A stretch of 64,000 nt of DNA from Lineus longissimus. Taxonomy: Eukaryota > Nemertea > Pilidiophora > Heteronemertea > Lineidae. The number at the start of each line of letters is the position of its first letter. Within the stretch, counting starts at the first letter, position 1. Under the pieces are notes generated by a model. It did not search any database. It saw nothing but the letters and a program-made list of their open reading frames with translations, and was not told the DNA's origin. Positions 60,678 through 64,000 of this stretch are shown one piece after another. The DNA lies in contig NC_088316.1 of the NCBI RefSeq assembly GCF_910592395.1, forward strand, positions 14,322,001 through 14,386,000, in the 5' to 3' direction. The position numbers and the translations under genes were made by a program.

Positions 60678-61260
60678 TGAAAGGATGTGGAATATTGTGT
60701 TAAGAACTGGCGTTGCTATTCTCTTCAGCCAAATTTCATCGTCCTGGCGAGAGGACGGATTGACCTTACTTTGAAAACCGACTATGTTGAATTGAAAGTT
60801 GTCCTGAAGCGGAAGTACCACTTCAGGCTATCCTACATGGAATTGGAATCATCTCGTAATGGACTGACCCATTTGATGGACTGATCTTCCTACATCTGGT
60901 GATTAACTCAAAATATTGCATTGAGAAGTTTACAATAGTAATCCTGTGCAATTCTAGCTTTTCTTCTAGAAATTTGAAAGGGCAGGGAATATGGGAATTG
61001 GCCAAGAAAAGGCATGGTGGAGTGATAAAATGGGCAGGGTTAGCGCCTTTCTGTAATAGAAAATGCATTTATCTGTCCGGAAAAAGGAGAAAGTACTTTT
61101 AGGGGCAGGCTAGGGTGCTGCGCCCTTCTATTTTTATCCAGAAGAAACACAAAATTCACCTTCCGAAGGCAGTGGGGATTGATGCTGTAGCTTCATGTAT
61201 CATTTGTCAACAGTTGTGTAAAACAGACTGTATGTGTGTTTCCTTTTTATACAAATCATC

Positions 61261-61266
61261 AATAAA
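61261..61266 (+). terminator. Poly(A) signal of the NXT gene
   Basis: AATAAA about 584 nt past the NXT stop codon. Confidence 0.6.
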
Positions 61267-62062
61267 TGATATGTAAGATTAAAAGAGGCAGATCTCGTCA
61301 ATTTTGTCCAATTTCGAACTCCAGCAATTCTAGTAGTGCATTGGATGATAAGCTCTTTGCATGACAATAAGAGTTGTTACAAAGTCCCCCTTCCCCATCG
61401 TGATTTGAATTTAACAAATACTTGCTGGGGCAAAGCAACGTTTCCTCCTGCTGGGTGGGGAGGGGGGGGGGCAGATGCCAATGAAATCCGATCTTTAGGA
61501 ACTGAGGTTAGATCGACAAGCCAAATCCCAACACAAGAGAGGAACCACAGAGACTCCATCCTGTAACCGCAGCGTGGGAAAAATTGCCTCGAGCAGGACG
61601 TGTGGTTTCACCGTTATTTGATTTCCTAGCTTATAATGGCATCTCATATTTACATTATTGCTGGCTAATCATTTTATTAGGTTTACTTATTATTGGAGTC
61701 GGTTTCATCAATTTACCATTTCCACATCAGTCCTTCTGACATAATCAGTCATTTGATCACTGACCAACTTTTCTGAATGCTGCATGCCTGTCTTTTCCGG
61801 TCTGCCGGAAAAAACACAATATTCTTGGCAACGAAAACTCCCAGGGCAGTCCATTGCGTCATCCTAATTGGACCTCCTCATGGTGATGGACGAGGCCGGT
61901 CCACTGCGTCTGGAGTGTAGGGCAACAAGGCTGGAGTGCTAATAATGGGCACTTTGACTGACAGGAAAATGTTGACATATCACGATCGGCAATAATTACT
62001 GATCAAACTGTTAGTATTACACTTGGTTGGTCCTCATTGATTTTGACCCTTAAAAATACCAG
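61267..62062. other. Intergenic region between NXT and the nicotinic receptor gene
   Basis: Includes a G-rich run at 61455-61470. No supported gene. The receptor promoter should lie here. Confidence 0.4.
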
Positions 62063-62092
62063 ATGTCAATTTTTATTGCTCAAAAATCAAAA

Positions 62093-63715
62093 ATGGCTTT
62101 GAGTGTAACAGGCGTGTCTATTTTCTTTATTCTTCTCTTTGGAATCTCGTCTTTGAATGCTGTGGTCGGACTAACGAATATATCTGGTAAGTTTAGCCGA
62201 ATTTCAAGTTTTCGATGACATAATTTATGCACAAGGTCTACTTAATAGCATCTCTCATTGTCACATAAGCAGGGCACGTGCTTGGAAGATAACGGTTGTT
62301 GAGCTTTTGAAAAACCATCAGCAAAGTGAAAAATTCTAAAAGGTTTAAAAGGTTTTTCCCGGGTTTTCCAAGCTAATGAATTGTTTCTGGAAGTGCAATA
62401 CGCCCGGGACTACGCCGGTCGGGATATTCTTCTCTCTGTACTTCGCGCGAGTGTCGAAGTTTCATTGCTTGGGTGTGAAGGTATGCTTATTAAAACACAA
62501 AACACCCTCGGCAGGTTTTTTAAACTCAAAGTATTGCTGTAAATAATCTTACAATGAACTCAACTACTAATTCGAATGATGAAAAATATCAATTAATGAA
62601 TATTAGATCTCAGTCATTCGGGCTTAGGCAATCAACTATCCTGAGCATGTAAAGTGTGAGCAAATATAATATGTACTGTTTTGTCGTCCCAAACAATCAC
62701 CCTTACCCCAATAGTTGAATCTATCCCTTTTGATGTTGCAGCACCACCAAATAATGAGGATCGGCTCCTTACCGACCTGTTTGACGGCTACAACCCAAAT
62801 GCCCGACCGGTCTGGAACGACTCGGAGCCCATCCAAATAATGATAGGATTCTCACTGATGTCCTTTGCCTCTTTGGTAAACCTTTTTGGCATGCATTGGT
62901 TCTTCGCCGCTACGGACGCTAGAGACATATATTTCAGATGGCTGGATGTTGAATTTGACGATCAATCAGCCCCGCCTTTTTAAGCTTCTTTCGACCGATC
63001 AGCGTCCTTCCCTCGTCTGGCAGGAAAAGGAACGATGTCTTTGAATTAATTAAATCTATCAACACTCTCAGACTAAGAAAGTGCCATAGTTGGCAACCCA
63101 GCCTTTTTGGCATGCATTGGTTCTTCGCCGCTACGGACGCTAGAGATATATATTCCAGATGGCTGGATGTTGAATTTGACGATCAATCAGCCCCGCCTTT
63201 TTAAGCTTCTTTCGTCCTTCCCTCGTCTGGCAGGAAAAGGAACGATGTCTTTGAATTAATTAAATCTATCAACACTCTCAGAGTATTAAGAAAGTGCCAT
63301 AGTTGGCAACTCGGCCTAATGACTACTCTTTCTTTTTCTATCCTATCCCGCATAATTCCACTTTATTTCTTTGCAGGATGATCGTGATCAAACCGTTAGC
63401 GTCGTTGGCGTGCTAAACCTGGTAAGTTGTTGAAGGTTTGTGGCAAAGAATGAGATATGATGAGAATGGTGGCCTTTTGCCCTTTTCACAAAAATGGCAG
63501 CTATGGCAGCCATCTTTAATGTCGTGTGTTTCTCTTCCTAAAGCCTACACGATACAGATCGGCCTGAACTATCTGTTTCATTTGACTTATCCGTTGTTAT
63601 TCTAGCGATGGACTGACGCTCATCTGATGTGGAACCCGGCTGACTACGGTGGGGTAACAGAGATTAACGTCCCTTGCGCGTCCGTATGGCGACCTGACGT
63701 AGGGCTTATGTCAAC
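62093..63715 (+). CDS. Nicotinic acetylcholine receptor subunit, 5' exons (runs off window)
   Basis: Four exons in view: 62093-62186, 62742-62875, 63377-63421, 63606-63715, with phases 1, 0, 0, 2. Exon 1 encodes a signal peptide (VSIFFILLFGISSLNAVVG); an in-frame ATG at 62063 is an alternative start. Exon 2 gives NNEDRLLTDLFDGYNPNARP, the canonical start of the ligand-binding domain. Exon 3 gives DDRDQTVSVVGVLNL, and exon 4 RWTDAHLMWNPADYGG and SVWRPDV. Exons of 45 and 110 nt at these positions are conserved in nicotinic receptor genes across animals, which confirms the model. The VPC in place of the common VPS before SVWRPD is a minor oddity. The Cys loop, the Cys-Cys pair and the channel lie beyond the window, so alpha or non-alpha type cannot be told. 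Confidence 0.9.
62880..63315. repeat. Tandem duplication (~215-bp unit) in nicotinic receptor intron 2
   Basis: Direct copies at about 62880-63098 and 63101-63315, both holding TTTTTGGCATGCATTGGTTC and TTGGCAACCCAG/TTGGCAACTCGG at the ends. They are nearly identical apart from a short deletion (GACCGATCAGC missing in the second) and a 4-nt insertion (GTAT). The first unit starts only a few bases past the exon 2 donor. Confidence 0.9.
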
Positions 63716-64000
63716 GTAAGCAGCAGTAACTTAATTTAACTTAAGGCTCTTCGTCCCTTGTGAGACATAAGGCCACAGCACGAGCTATATAGCTACTTCA
63801 CACTAGTTCTGTTGTCTGCATCCACCAGGATCCAATTATTCAAAATAACTTAAGTCTCTCACCTTAACTTGGCGTGTGTAAACTAAGGCATGGTTTAACT
63901 GAAGGAGGCAACGCGTGGTTAAAGTTAACGCTAAGTTATTGTTAGCTGCGTTCTTTTCTGAAAAAGTCGTAGAATTCGATATCTGCCGCCACCCACTCTA

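Overview
The window is animal nuclear DNA. Nearly every gene is split by GT-AG introns, the code is standard, and poly(A) signals, microsatellites and small DNA-transposon remnants lie between and inside the genes. The mix of families points to a marine invertebrate: secreted MACPF plus ApeC (apextrin C-terminal) proteins, a TRPV-like channel, a SLC47/MATE transporter, a GM2-activator-like protein, a nicotinic-receptor subunit, and a long CGTCGTC-rich interspersed repeat. I cannot place the phylum from sequence alone. I rebuilt exons by hand from splice sites, phase continuity and protein family patterns, so the gene spans below carry exon lists.

Layout. (1) About 15 kb to 1, minus strand: a WDR49/WDR64-type WD40 plus EF-hand gene that runs off the left edge. 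A block of disordered candidate 5' exons at 9.6-15.0 kb includes an in-frame 33-bp coding minisatellite. (2) 16.8-19.6 kb, plus: a TRPV-like channel with its whole coding region in one exon. (3) 20.0-20.7 kb, minus: a chimeric relic joining the first third of a GPCR to the S4-S6 part of a second TRPV-like sequence. (4) 22.2-27.9 and 28.8-34.8 kb, plus: two tandem MACPF-ApeC genes with the same exon architecture. The downstream copy carries an intact intronless GPCR, antisense, inside its intron 7. The upstream copy seems to have lost its start codon. (5) 35.6-43.5 kb, minus: a 15-exon MATE transporter, tail-to-tail with the second MACPF gene. One of its introns holds a TTAA-flanked MITE. (6) 44-53.9 kb: a gene-poor stretch. 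(7) 53.9-57.7 kb, plus: a GM2-activator-like lipid-binding protein. (8) 59.4-60.7 kb, plus: the mRNA-export cofactor p15/NXT. (9) 62.1 kb to the right edge, plus: the 5' part of a nicotinic acetylcholine receptor subunit.

The genes do not form a pathway. The most coherent unit is the MACPF-ApeC pair, probable secreted membrane-attack effectors of innate immunity or egg/extracellular-matrix proteins. The most unusual features are the nested GPCR and the GPCR-TRPV chimera that shares its 5' third.
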